From: Methylobacterium sp. Leaf118
GTDB lineage: Bacteria; Pseudomonadota; Alphaproteobacteria; Rhizobiales; Beijerinckiaceae
Length of the DNA: 64,000 nt
Assembly: GCF_920984675.1 (NCBI RefSeq)
Contig: NZ_CAKLBV010000007.1
Span: forward strand, 62,001 to 126,000
Reading direction: 5' to 3'
Shown: positions 55,847 to 64,000 of the stretch, in pieces
How positions within the stretch are numbered: position 1 is the stretch's first letter
Layout of the letters: the number at the start of each line of letters is the position of its first letter
Notes under the pieces: model-generated
The model's database searches: none
What the model was told of the DNA's origin: nothing
Seen by the model: the letters and a program-made list of their open reading frames with translations, nothing else
Translations under genes and position numbers: made by a program

Positions 55847-58360
55847 ATGACATTGCGAGTGCTGCGAGGCAGCCTCATCGCATCGGTTGCGCTGCTTCCG
55901 GGGCAGGTGTTGGCGCAGGGCGGTCAGGCGGCGGTCACGCTGGACGAGATCAGCGTCGTGTCGAACACGCCGGTCGCGGCACCGCGCCGCGTCATTACTG
56001 CGCCCACGTCGGCAGGGCCGCGCACGCTCTCGGTGCTCGACGGCGTCGAGCGCGACAAGCTTCCGCAGAACACCTCGGTGCTGACCTCGGCCGACATCAA
56101 CCGCGTCGGATTCCCGAGCGCGATCCGGGCGCTCGATGAGCGGATCGGCTCGATCAGCATCAACAACGCGCAGGGCAACCCCTTCCAGCCCACGATCACC
56201 TATCGTGGCTTCGAGGCGTCGCCGCTCGGCGGCTCGCCTCAGGGCGTGGCGGTCTACGTGAACGGCACCCGCTTCAACACCTCGTTCGGCGACACCGTGC
56301 AGTGGGACCTCATCCCCGACATCGCGGTCGACCGGATCGAGCTCGAGGGATCGAACCCCGCCTTCGGCCTCAACGCGCTTGGCGGAGCGCTGGCGGTGAC
56401 GCTGAAGAACGGCTTCACCTACCAGGGCAGCGAAATCAACCTGCTCGGCGGCTCCTTCGGCCGCGGTGCCGTGGCCTTCCAGCACGGCCAGCGCGTCGAC
56501 AATATCGGCTTCTACGTCGCGGGCAACAAGCTCGGCGAGGACGGCTGGCGCAAGCATTCCCCCTCGCGCCTCAACCAGATCTACGCCGATCTTGGCGTCC
56601 TCGCCGACAAGGGCGAGTTCCACTTCAACGTGATCGGCGCCAGCAACAGCCTCACCGGCAACGGCACCGCCCCGGTCGAGTTGCTCGCGGCCAAGTACAA
56701 CGACGTCTTCACCTATCCGGACCAGACCAAGAACGACTTCCTCCGGTTCCAGCTGTCGGGCACCTACGACATCACCCCGACCATCAGCGTGCAGGGCAAC
56801 GCCTATTACGGACTGTTCAAGCAGCGCACCGCCAACGGTGACGCCGCCGACGTGGAGAACTGCGAGGCGGACGAGCGCTTCCTGTGCTCGGAGGGCGCCG
56901 ACGACGAGCAGTTCTTCCTGCGTGACCGCAGCGGCAACCGGATCCGGGCCAACCGGATCCGCACCTTCGATTTCGGCTCGGTCAACCCGATCTTCGCCGA
57001 CCGCTTCGACGAGGGCGGGCCCTACGCCTTCCTGAACCAGACCCGCACCGACACGGACAATTTCGGCGCCACGATTCAGACCACCGTGCGCGAGACGCTG
57101 TTCGGCCTGCCGAACCGCTTCGTCCTCGGCGGCTCCTATGACGGCGGCCGGACGCGGTTCACCGCCGACAACTCGATCGGCGGCCTGACCTTCGACCGCG
57201 GCTTCCAGACGCCCGGATTCGTCGTCCGGAGCGACGACGGCATCATCACCCCCGTTTCGGTGCGCACCTCGAACGATTACGGCGGCATCTACTTCTCGAA
57301 CATCACCGACATCACCGACCGACTGACCCTGACGCTGCAGGGCCGCTTCAACATGGCCCATATCGTGCTGAAGGATCAAATCGGCACTGCGCTCAACGGC
57401 GACCACTACTTCCAGCGCTTCAACCCCGGCATCGGCGCGGCCTACAAGATCATCCCGGACTACCTCAACGTCTACGGCGGCTACTCGGAGGCCAACCGCG
57501 CTCCGACCCCGGCGGAGCTGTCCTGCGCCGATCCGCAGGCGCCCTGCTCGCTCACCAACTTCTTCGTCGGCGACCCGCCGCTCAAGCAGGTGGTGTCGCG
57601 CACCGTCGAGGCAGGCTTCCGCGGCCGCATCCCGCAGCCCGATTCCCTGTTCGGCGGCATCTTCTCCTGGAAGGCGGGCTTCTTCAGCACCCGCAACGAC
57701 GACGACATCCTGTTCGTGCCGGCGCCCGACACGATCGGCCGGGCCTATTTCCGCAACGTCGGCTCCACCAAGCGCCAGGGCGCCGAGGTCAGCCTCGCTT
57801 ACAACGCGCCGAACTGGACCGCCTTCGTCGATTACGCCTATGTCGACGCGACCTTCCAGACGCCGATCGAGCTCGCCGCGCCCGGCAACCCGTTCAACAG
57901 CGCCGGGGGCGACGAGGGCGGCACCGTGCAGGTCCGCCCCGGCAACCGCCTGCCCGGCGTCGCGCCGCATCAGGTCAAGCTCGGCGTGCAGTATCAGGTC
58001 ACGCCGGAATGGCGGGTCGGTGCGCTCGCCCGCTTCGCCACCGGCAAGTTCCTCGTCGGCGACCCGTCGAACCTGAACAAGACGACCGGCGACTACGCGG
58101 TGGTCGGCTTCAACACCAGCTATCGCGTGTCCGAGAACATCGAGGTCTACGGCTACGTCGAGAACGCGCTCAACCGCCGCTACGCGACCTTCGGCACCTT
58201 CTCACCCGTCGATGAGGTTCCGATCATCTCGGTGCCGAACGCCTCGAACAATCGCAGCCTCGCGCCGGGCGCGCCGGTGGCGGCCTTCGGCGGCCTGCGC
58301 ATCCTGTTCGCTCCGCCGCCGCCGGCGCCCGTGATCGAGCCGCTGGTGCGCAAGGGCTGA
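55847..58360 (+). CDS. TonB-dependent receptor of unknown substrate
   Basis: This 837-residue outer-membrane transporter has a signal peptide (VLRGSLIASVALLPGQVLAQ), the TonB-box-like TLDEISVVSN, and a plug with ITYRGFEASPLGGSPQGVAV. GLNALGGALAVTLKNGFTY and a long barrel follow. Extracellular loops carry cysteine pairs (ENCEADERFLCSE and CADPQAPCS), which may form disulphides. The ATG at 55847 follows GGGGA. It ends with a Pro-rich PPPPAPVIEPLVRKG tail instead of the usual terminal aromatic, which is atypical. Candidate cargo includes metal chelates; methylotrophs use such receptors for lanthanide uptake, but no lut genes are near. Confidence 0.85.
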   Translation: MTLRVLRGSLIASVALLPGQVLAQGGQAAVTLDEISVVSNTPVAAPRRVITAPTSAGPRTLSVLDGVERDKLPQNTSVLTSADINRVGFPSAIRALDERIGSISINNAQGNPFQPTITYRGFEASPLGGSPQGVAVYVNGTRFNTSFGDTVQWDLIPDIAVDRIELEGSNPAFGLNALGGALAVTLKNGFTYQGSEINLLGGSFGRGAVAFQHGQRVDNIGFYVAGNKLGEDGWRKHSPSRLNQIYADLGVLADKGEFHFNVIGASNSLTGNGTAPVELLAAKYNDVFTYPDQTKNDFLRFQLSGTYDITPTISVQGNAYYGLFKQRTANGDAADVENCEADERFLCSEGADDEQFFLRDRSGNRIRANRIRTFDFGSVNPIFADRFDEGGPYAFLNQTRTDTDNFGATIQTTVRETLFGLPNRFVLGGSYDGGRTRFTADNSIGGLTFDRGFQTPGFVVRSDDGIITPVSVRTSNDYGGIYFSNITDITDRLTLTLQGRFNMAHIVLKDQIGTALNGDHYFQRFNPGIGAAYKIIPDYLNVYGGYSEANRAPTPAELSCADPQAPCSLTNFFVGDPPLKQVVSRTVEAGFRGRIPQPDSLFGGIFSWKAGFFSTRNDDDILFVPAPDTIGRAYFRNVGSTKRQGAEVSLAYNAPNWTAFVDYAYVDATFQTPIELAAPGNPFNSAGGDEGGTVQVRPGNRLPGVAPHQVKLGVQYQVTPEWRVGALARFATGKFLVGDPSNLNKTTGDYAVVGFNTSYRVSENIEVYGYVENALNRRYATFGTFSPVDEVPIISVPNASNNRSLAPGAPVAAFGGLRILFAPPPPAPVIEPLVRKG

Positions 58361-58411
58361 GGACGGGTCCGGGCCCGCTGGGCCCGGCCTGATCACAACG
58401 ACGAGACGGGG

Positions 58412-58446
58412 GAAGCGCGGCGTCGGGGGACCGACCGCCGCGCTTC
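58412..58446 (+). terminator. Terminator after the TonB receptor
   Basis: GAAGCGCGGCG (58412-58422) and CGCCGCGCTTC (58436-58446) form an 11-bp stem that can extend inward through TCGG/CCGA. TTCG follows. The remaining gap to 58727 holds no visible gene. Confidence 0.65.
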
Positions 58447-58727
58447 TTCGTCGGGCGCCTCGATCGGGGAAGGGCAGGGCGGCGCTCGGACCAGGCCGCG
58501 GCACCGGCGCCCGACGCGTTCCGCCCGGGAGGCCGGGCCGACCGCGACACCGCACCCATGGTTGTCAATCTGCGAGATGACGGGGGTTCCAGCCTGCTGT
58601 TATCGTCCCGGCGGGGACAGGCCGACGATGCCCGCGCCCGTTACGTCACCGGGCCACCCGCCTCCTGCGGGATGCCGCCAGCGGCCGGCTCGGAAACGCG
58701 GCGCGAACGAAGAAAGACCGCGCGACC

Positions 58728-60275
58728 ATGTCGTCTCTCCGAGAGATCGCGCTGACGCTCGACTGTGAGGGGCCGGACCTCCTGGCGCTTGCGGCCCATC
58801 CGCTGCTCCACGCGCCCGAGGAACGAGCGGTGCATCTCCAGGCCACCGGCTACGACACCGACGCGGGCGATCTGCGCGCCGCCGGTTTCGCGTTGCTCGT
58901 GTCGCAGGAGGCCGGACCGGACGGCGAACGCATCGTCCAGACCGTGCAGGCGGGGCCCGGCACCCGGTGGGAGCGCGCCATCACTGGCCCCGACCCGGAT
59001 CACGACGCCCTCGCCGAGACGCCGGTGGCGGAGGTGCTGGAGCGGGCCGACGCGCCCGCGCTCGCCGCCCGCTTCTCCACCCGACTCGAGCGGACGCAGC
59101 GGACGATCCGCTACGGCGCCTCCGCGATCACCGTCACCCTCGATCGCGGCCGCATCGAATCCCCCAACGGCGAGGCCCCGGTCGGCGCGGCGGCGCTCGC
59201 GCTCACCGAGGGCGAGGCGGTCGATCTGTTCGCGCTGGCCCAGGCGCTGGCCGAGACCGTGCCGCTGCGGCTCGCCCGGGCGACGGGGGACGAGTGCGGC
59301 TGGGCCCTCGCGGAAGGGCGCCTTCACCGCCCGAGCAAGCCGGGCGTTGTGACCCTCGATCCGGAGGCGAGCGCCGGCGAGGCCTTCGCCGCGATCGCAC
59401 GGGCCTGCCTGCGCCATCTGCGCGTCAACGAGGCGGTGCTGCGGCAGGGACGGGATCCGGAAGCGCTGCATCAGGTCCGGGTGGCCCTGCGCCGGCTGCG
59501 CTCGGCCTTCACGCTGTTCCGGCCGATCCTGGCCGGGGACGCGACCGCCGAGGTCCTGCGCGACGAGGTCAAGCGGGTGACCGAACCGTTCGGCCGGGCC
59601 CGCAACCTCGACGTCTTCCTCGCCGAGACGCTGGCGCCCGAGATCGAGCGCCGTCCCGACGACCCCGGCCTGCACGACCTGCGCGCCCTGGTCGGCGGCG
59701 CGCGCGAGGCGGCCCACGACGCCGTCGCGGCGATCCTTCACAGTCCGGCCTGGCGTGGCCTGATGATCGACCTCGTCGCCTGGATCGAGGCCGGCCCCTG
59801 GCGCGGGGCGGGCGGCCCGGCCGAACGCGATGGGCCTGCCCGGGACTTCGCGGCCACCATGCTCGAGCGCCTGCGCCGCCGCGTCCGCACCCGCGGACGC
59901 CGTCTTGACCGGCTGGAGCCGGAGGCGCGCCACCGCGTGCGCATCGAGGCCAAGAAGCTGCGCTACGGCGCCGAGTTCTTCGCTGCGCTCTACGCCGACG
60001 ACCGCAAGGCCGCCAAGCGCCACCGGGCTTTCGTGGCGGCCCTGGCGGCGTTGCAGGACCAGCTCGGCGCGCTCAACGACATCGCCACCGCCCACGCCAT
60101 CCGTGCCGACCTGACGCCGCCGGACCGGCCGGGCGTGGCCGGCTTCCCCGATGACGCCGTCCTCGTCTCCGCCGGCCTCGTCGCTGCCGATGTCGAGGCC
60201 CGCTCGGATGCGCGCCTGAGGGCGGCCGCACGGGCGCATGCGGCCTTCGCCGAGGCGCGCCCGTTCTGGCGCTGA
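58728..60275 (+). CDS. CYTH-CHAD domain protein with degenerate CYTH motifs
   Basis: This 515-residue protein has an N-terminal CYTH-like domain (about 5-205) and a C-terminal CHAD domain (about 225-500). CHAD domains bind polyphosphate through basic helices, and here the HQVRVALRRLRSAF and HRVRIEAKKLRYGA motifs are intact. The CYTH domain lacks the ExExK signature: the N-terminus reads REIALTLDCEG where EIELK-type residues are expected. The acidic strand reads GAAALALTEGE, and the SKxERGY block reads ATGDECGWAL. Triphosphatase activity is therefore doubtful. The ATG at 58728 fits. It converges with the methyltransferase gene, only 4 bp away. Confidence 0.85.
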   Translation: MSSLREIALTLDCEGPDLLALAAHPLLHAPEERAVHLQATGYDTDAGDLRAAGFALLVSQEAGPDGERIVQTVQAGPGTRWERAITGPDPDHDALAETPVAEVLERADAPALAARFSTRLERTQRTIRYGASAITVTLDRGRIESPNGEAPVGAAALALTEGEAVDLFALAQALAETVPLRLARATGDECGWALAEGRLHRPSKPGVVTLDPEASAGEAFAAIARACLRHLRVNEAVLRQGRDPEALHQVRVALRRLRSAFTLFRPILAGDATAEVLRDEVKRVTEPFGRARNLDVFLAETLAPEIERRPDDPGLHDLRALVGGAREAAHDAVAAILHSPAWRGLMIDLVAWIEAGPWRGAGGPAERDGPARDFAATMLERLRRRVRTRGRRLDRLEPEARHRVRIEAKKLRYGAEFFAALYADDRKAAKRHRAFVAALAALQDQLGALNDIATAHAIRADLTPPDRPGVAGFPDDAVLVSAGLVAADVEARSDARLRAAARAHAAFAEARPFWR

Positions 60276-60279
60276 GGCG

Positions 60280-61104
60280 TCAGGGCATGCCGGCGCCCGG
60301 CCGCGTCAGGGCGTAGAGCGAGATCGCCGCCGCGTTCGACACATTGAGGCTGCGGATCGCTCCGACCGCGTCGATGCGCACCAGAACGTCGCAGCATTCC
60401 CGGGTGCGCTGGCGCAGACCTTTGCCCTCCGCCCCGAGCACCAGCACGGCCGGGCGCTGCGGCCCCACCGCATCGAGGGGCGTCTCGGCGTCCGAATCGA
60501 GCCCGATGCGGGTGAAGCCGCGTTCGGACAGGGTGATCAGCGCCTCGGCGAGGTTGCGCACGATGACGAGCGGCACGTGCTCCAGCCCGCCGGAGGCCGA
60601 TTTCGCCAGAACGCCGGTGGCGTTGGGCGAGTGGCGCGCGGTCGTCACGATGGCGGTGACGCCGAAGGCGGCGGCGGTGCGCACGATCGCGCCGACATTG
60701 TGCGGATCGGTGATCTGATCGAGCGCCAGCAGCAGCGCGTCGTCCGGCATCGCCTCGAGGTCCGGGGCGTCGAGCGGATCCGCCTCGGCATAGAGGCCCT
60801 GATGCACGGCGTCCGGCCCGAGCAGCCGGTCGATCGCGCTCGGGCGGACAATCTCCGGCTCGACCGGCAGATCGGGCAGCGTCTCCTTGAGACGCAGGAG
60901 CGCGTTCTCGGTCGCGAGCAGCCGGTGGAACCGCCGCCCGGCATTGGCCAGCGCCTGCGAGACCGGATGCCAGCCATAGAGCACGACGTGGTCGTGCCCC
61001 TCCCGTGGCGTGGGGCCGGGCCGCTGTGGCGGCCGCGGACGGAACTTGTATCCCGGAGAGCGATCTCTCGGGGGCTTGGCCGGACCGTCGCGCGGCGGCG
61101 TCAT
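60280..61104 (-). CDS. rlmB: TrmH/SpoU-family 23S rRNA (guanosine-2'-O-)-methyltransferase, RlmB-like
   Basis: This 274-residue SAM-dependent RNA ribose methyltransferase has a basic, Pro/Arg-rich N-terminal extension (about 55 residues). The substrate-binding domain (VVLYGWHPVSQALANAGRRF) and the knotted SpoU domain follow. The SpoU domain has LALDQITDPHNVGAIVRTAA, VLVLGAEGKGLR and RSLNVSNAAAISLYAL. RlmB methylates G2251 of 23S rRNA in E. coli; the tRNA paralogue TrmH cannot be fully excluded. The ATG at 61104 is preferred over an in-frame TTG at 61125. Confidence 0.88.
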   Translation of the reverse strand: MTPPRDGPAKPPRDRSPGYKFRPRPPQRPGPTPREGHDHVVLYGWHPVSQALANAGRRFHRLLATENALLRLKETLPDLPVEPEIVRPSAIDRLLGPDAVHQGLYAEADPLDAPDLEAMPDDALLLALDQITDPHNVGAIVRTAAAFGVTAIVTTARHSPNATGVLAKSASGGLEHVPLVIVRNLAEALITLSERGFTRIGLDSDAETPLDAVGPQRPAVLVLGAEGKGLRQRTRECCDVLVRIDAVGAIRSLNVSNAAAISLYALTRPGAGMP

Positions 61105-61237
61105 GGGCTTGGTCTTTCGCGGCAAGAGGGTCCCCGGGGAGAAAACGACCCGCCCGTCCCCGTCAAGTCGCTTCGAGCCGTCACAGACCGTTGCCGTCGC
61201 GCCCCAACCTGATTATAGAGCCGCAGGCCTCGCGCCA

Positions 61238-61312
61238 GCGCCCTTCGTCTATCGGTTAGGACGTCAGCCTTTCACGCTGAAAAGGCGGGTTCGATTCCCG
61301 CAGGGCGCGCCA
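61238..61312 (+). tRNA. tRNA-Glu(UUC)
   Basis: The acceptor GCGCCCT (61238-61244) pairs with AGGGCGC (61302-61308). The D loop is CTATCGGTTAGG and the anticodon loop CTTTCAC has anticodon TTC. The T arm is GCGGGTTCGATTCCCGC. Discriminator G is followed by an encoded CCA (61310-61312). Confidence 0.96.
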
Positions 61313-61421
61313 GCGGCGCGGCTTCTCCCACAATCCCGTCTTTCGCGCGGCAGGCGCATTGCCCCGGACCTGTGAAGGCGCGGCGACAGCGTCACCGCGC
61401 CTCCCCCTGGTCCGCTGCGAA

Positions 61422-62933
61422 TCAGGCGATGGCCCGGGCGGCTTCGGTCACCTTCTGCACGGAGGCGTCGATCGCCCCGGCGGCGTCGGCGATGCCCACG
61501 GCGTTGCGACGAACGGCCTCCACGTTGCGGGCTGCCGTCTGCATGTTCGTCGAGATCTCCTGCGTGACCGCCGCCTGCTCGGTGACCGCCGAGGACACGC
61601 TCATGGAGATTTCGGACAGGTTGGCGATGGTCGAGGCGATGGCGCGGATCGCCTCGACGGCCCGGCTCGTCGAGTCCTGAACCGCCGCGATCTGGTGGCC
61701 GATATCCTCGGTGGCGCGCGAGGATTGGCTGGCGAGGGCCTTCACCTCGGTGGCGACGACGGCGAAGCCCCGGCCCGCCTGACCGGCGCGGGCCGCCTCG
61801 ATGGTGGCGTTGAGGGCGAGCAGGTTGGTCTGGTCCGCGATCGAGCGGATGACCGAGACCACCTCGCCGATGCGTTCCGCGGCGGAGGTGAGGCCGACCA
61901 CGATGCCGCTGGCCTCCTCGGCCCGGGCCACGGCCTCGTCGGAGGCGCCCTTGGCCTGCGCCGCGTGGCGGCTGATCTCCGAGATCGACGCGGCGAACTC
62001 CTCCGAGCCCGCGGCCACCGCCTGGACGTTGTCGGAGGTCAGGGCGACCGCCTCCGCGGTCTCCTGCGCCTGCCGGGACACGTCGGACATCGCCAGGGTG
62101 ATGTCGCCGAGGTCGCTCTTGATCGCCCGCTGGCCCGCCGCCCGACGAATCCGGTCGGAGACCGCGTTCGTCACGTCGCTGGCGAACTTCACCACGGCGC
62201 AGACCTTGCCGTCCCGGTCGAAGACCGGGTTGTAGCTCCCGTAGATCCAGATCTCGCGTCCGCCCCGGGCCAGCCGACGGAACTCGCCGGCCCGAAAGGC
62301 GCCCCCGGCGAGCGACGTCCAGAAGGCGGCGTATTCGGCGCCGGCGGCCTCCTGCGGGTCGACGAACAGGCTGTGATGGCGGCCCTTGATGTCCTCAAGC
62401 CGGTAGCCCAACGCGGTGAGGAACAAGTCGTTGGCATCGGTGATGGTGCCGTCCGGCGTGAAATGGATCACCGCCTGCGAGCGGTTGATCGCTGCGATCT
62501 GGCCTTCGGAGTAGATGTTGGCCTTGGTCTGCTCGGTGATGTCGCTCGCGACCTTCAGGATCTTGACCGGGCGTCCCCTCCGATCGAGCACCGGGTTGTA
62601 GGAGGCCTGGATCCAGAGGGACTGGCCGTCCTTGCCGACGCGCCGAAACTCCCCCGACTGGAACGTGCCGCGGCGCAAGGCGTCCCAGAACGCGCCGTAG
62701 GCGGGACTCTCGCGCTCGGCCGGCGGCATCAGGATCGCGTGCTTGCGCCCCTTTAATTCTTCCAGGCTATAGCCGACGAGAGTCAAGAAGTTGGCATTGG
62801 CGTTGAGAATGGTGCCGTCCAGGGCGAACTCGATCCGACCTTGCGAGCGGTCGAGGGCGGCGAGGACGAAGTCCAGGTCGGAGTGAAAAAGCGACAAGGT
62901 TCGTCCCCCGGGTGGTCCGCTCGTAGATGGCAT
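61422..62933 (-). CDS. Soluble chemoreceptor with two PAS domains
   Basis: This 503-residue methyl-accepting protein has no membrane segment. Two PAS/PAC units in tandem (about residues 18-135 and 145-255) share the pattern [20 protein letters not shown], EFRRxxKDGxxxWIxxSYNP and [19 protein letters not shown]. This is the Aer-like/PAS_9 type that often binds haem or flavin. The signalling tip [20 protein letters not shown], then [19 protein letters not shown], contacts CheA/CheW. The ATG at 62933 lies just downstream of AT-rich promoter-like DNA. It is the second soluble receptor of the window; the other is at 34986. Confidence 0.92.
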   Translation of the reverse strand: MPSTSGPPGGRTLSLFHSDLDFVLAALDRSQGRIEFALDGTILNANANFLTLVGYSLEELKGRKHAILMPPAERESPAYGAFWDALRRGTFQSGEFRRVGKDGQSLWIQASYNPVLDRRGRPVKILKVASDITEQTKANIYSEGQIAAINRSQAVIHFTPDGTITDANDLFLTALGYRLEDIKGRHHSLFVDPQEAAGAEYAAFWTSLAGGAFRAGEFRRLARGGREIWIYGSYNPVFDRDGKVCAVVKFASDVTNAVSDRIRRAAGQRAIKSDLGDITLAMSDVSRQAQETAEAVALTSDNVQAVAAGSEEFAASISEISRHAAQAKGASDEAVARAEEASGIVVGLTSAAERIGEVVSVIRSIADQTNLLALNATIEAARAGQAGRGFAVVATEVKALASQSSRATEDIGHQIAAVQDSTSRAVEAIRAIASTIANLSEISMSVSSAVTEQAAVTQEISTNMQTAARNVEAVRRNAVGIADAAGAIDASVQKVTEAARAIA

Positions 62934-63719
62934 TTTATTGCAAATATTTATTATGAGATTGTAAATAACCCCTTACACAGATCCGTGACCGGGCAGGTGG
63001 CCGAGGGCCGGGGGCCGGGGGAAATGACCCTGTGGTTGTCCGCCGAACCTCTATTTGGAAGACGAGCGCGTTCTCCGCCGATGTGGATGCCGGTTTGACT
63101 CAACAGAGGGCGACACAACGAAGGCTGAGTGTCGTGCAGACGTTTCAACGGGATGGGGCATGGCTCGAGGCTGCTCCGCCTGGGCCATTCCGCCTCAGGC
63201 CGACGGTGTCTGCCGGCCGGTCCGGGCGCCGCATGGCCAGGGCGCAGGCCCTCGAGACCTGGCACCAGGTTCGCCGCCCGATGGCTTCCCGGTTTCGCGT
63301 CGGCGAGAATCGCCCCGGGGACCGGCAGGTCCCTGTCGGTCTGTTCCGGCGCGTGCCGCCGGTATTCGGCGTGCCGCTGCCGCCGCGTTTCGCGCAGAAC
63401 CTCCACGCCGGAGGCGCGGACCGCCGTCGAGGAGCGGAGGGGTTAACAAAAACAAGCGGTTGTTTCCTCCTTGCTTGACAGAGGCCCGCCCGACCTCCGA
63501 GGAGGTGGCGACGCGATGCGCGACGCCGCAGGAACCGAAACGGGCTCGACGACCGCTGCGACCGACGTGACCGAGAAAGGCCCGTCGCGCGCGGGGTGCC
63601 TCGGGTGACGGTGGGGACGCTTCGTTCGAGAGGTGCCGGAGCGGGACAGCGAGGCGGCGGGCCCGTTGGCCATCCCGGCGCCGAGGCGCCTCCACCCACC
63701 TCCGATCCGAGACCGCCTA
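62934..63719. other. Gene-free 786-bp region upstream of terC
   Basis: The left end (62934-62980) is AT-rich and carries the chemoreceptor promoter. Further right, several short frames are open in both directions but none has a ribosome site or family motif. AAACAA-GCGG-TTGTTT (63450-63465) is a perfect small hairpin, and TTGACA (63475-63480) could be a -35 box for terC, though I see no matching -10. A manganese riboswitch was considered and not supported. Confidence 0.4.
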
Positions 63720-64000
63720 ATGGATTTCTCCTCACCGACCTTCTGGTTGTCCGTCCTACAGATCGTCTGGATCGATCTGCTTCTGTCGGGCGACAACGCC
63801 GTCGTCATCGCCATGGCGGTGCGCGGCTTGCCGCCGGAACAGCGCAAGTGGGGCATCTGGCTCGGCGCCGGCGCCGCGGTCCTCCTGCGCATCGTCTTCG
63901 CCGCGCTCATCTCGGTGCTGCTGAACGTCCCCTTCCTCAAGGTGGTCGGTGGCCTCCTGCTGTTCTGGATCGCGATCAAGCTCATCTCCGGCGAGGAGGA
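63720..64000 (+). CDS. TerC-family integral membrane protein (partial, 5' end)
   Basis: The visible 93 residues start MDFSSPTFWLSVLQIVWIDL and contain LLSGDNAVVIAMAVRGLP, the conserved SGDNA motif of TerC/YjbE transporters. A second helix (GIWLGAGAAVLLRIVFAALI) and the start of a third (LKVVGGLLLFWIAIKLI) follow. The family exports manganese or functions in metal loading of secreted enzymes, and was first noted in tellurite resistance. The gene runs off the right edge; full members have about 230 residues. Confidence 0.9.
   Translation, partial: MDFSSPTFWLSVLQIVWIDLLLSGDNAVVIAMAVRGLPPEQRKWGIWLGAGAAVLLRIVFAALISVLLNVPFLKVVGGLLLFWIAIKLISGEE

Noticed and set aside
63032..63478. A 148-codon plus-strand frame as a possible new gene
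   Set aside because: No ribosome site or recognisable motif, and an equally long frame is open on the other strand, as expected from high GC.
63480..63719. Manganese (yybP-ykoY) riboswitch before terC
   Set aside because: The conserved core could not be matched by eye; only small unrelated hairpins were seen.

Overview
The window is very high-GC chromosomal DNA (about 70% by eye) with tightly packed genes. Gene content and order point to an alphaproteobacterium of the Hyphomicrobiales, most likely Methylobacterium/Methylorubrum or a close relative. The pointers are the cytochrome c / kdsB / pheA neighbourhood, the ybgC-tolQRAB group, a sulfate-assimilation locus with an Lrp-type regulator beside cysHDN, soluble chemoreceptors, CYTH-CHAD and DUF4142 proteins, and short mosaic intergenic repeats. 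The genus is inferred from gene content only. I see no rRNA, CRISPR array, prophage or intact insertion sequence.

Layout. Positions 1-609 hold the end of a probable type II secretion gene and a GspC-like gene. 709-6545 is a minus-strand heavy-metal RND efflux group with a His-rich accessory protein. 6818-7678 is an orphan polysaccharide pyruvyl transferase. 7845-12939 is a TetR regulator and a second RND pump with its lipoprotein adaptor and two candidate operators. 13062-14153 is a decayed junction of two gene remnants (a frameshifted AraC regulator and the 3' end of an RTX protein gene), followed by hairpin-rich non-coding DNA, a 94-residue hypothetical protein and tRNA-Ser(GCU).

15763-22877 carries an acyl-CoA synthetase, a GNAT acetyltransferase and a Yej-like peptide ABC importer with two tandem binding proteins. 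23134-33351 is mostly core metabolism and maintenance: cytochrome c, kdsB, pheA, an acyl-CoA synthetase-GNAT fusion, dps, an L,D-transpeptidase, ruvB and a phosphoesterase. 33647-43114 contains a DUF4142 protein, the Tol envelope genes (ybgC, tolQ, tolR, tolA, tolB, with a chemoreceptor on the opposite strand inside the group) and a large RTX protein.

43595-52023 is assimilatory sulfate reduction. cysH-cysD-cysN lie on the minus strand, a divergent Lrp regulator faces them, and cysJ and cysI follow on the plus strand. Together they take sulfate through APS and sulfite to sulfide. 52181-58360 holds two TonB-dependent receptors flanking panC; one is siderophore-type and has an Irr-like AT-rich site upstream. 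58728-64000 holds a CYTH-CHAD protein, an rRNA methyltransferase of the TrmH/RlmB type, tRNA-Glu(UUC), a PAS chemoreceptor, a 786-bp stretch without a convincing gene, and the start of a TerC-family gene.

I did not find a clearly new multi-gene system. The observations most worth following are a GTTCGTT half-site recurring across the cys intergenic regions, a CYTH-CHAD protein whose CYTH motifs look lost, the extra membrane-anchored N-terminal module on the metal-pump adaptor, the tandem twin-arginine binding proteins with an incomplete ABC transporter, and the AraC/RTX scar.
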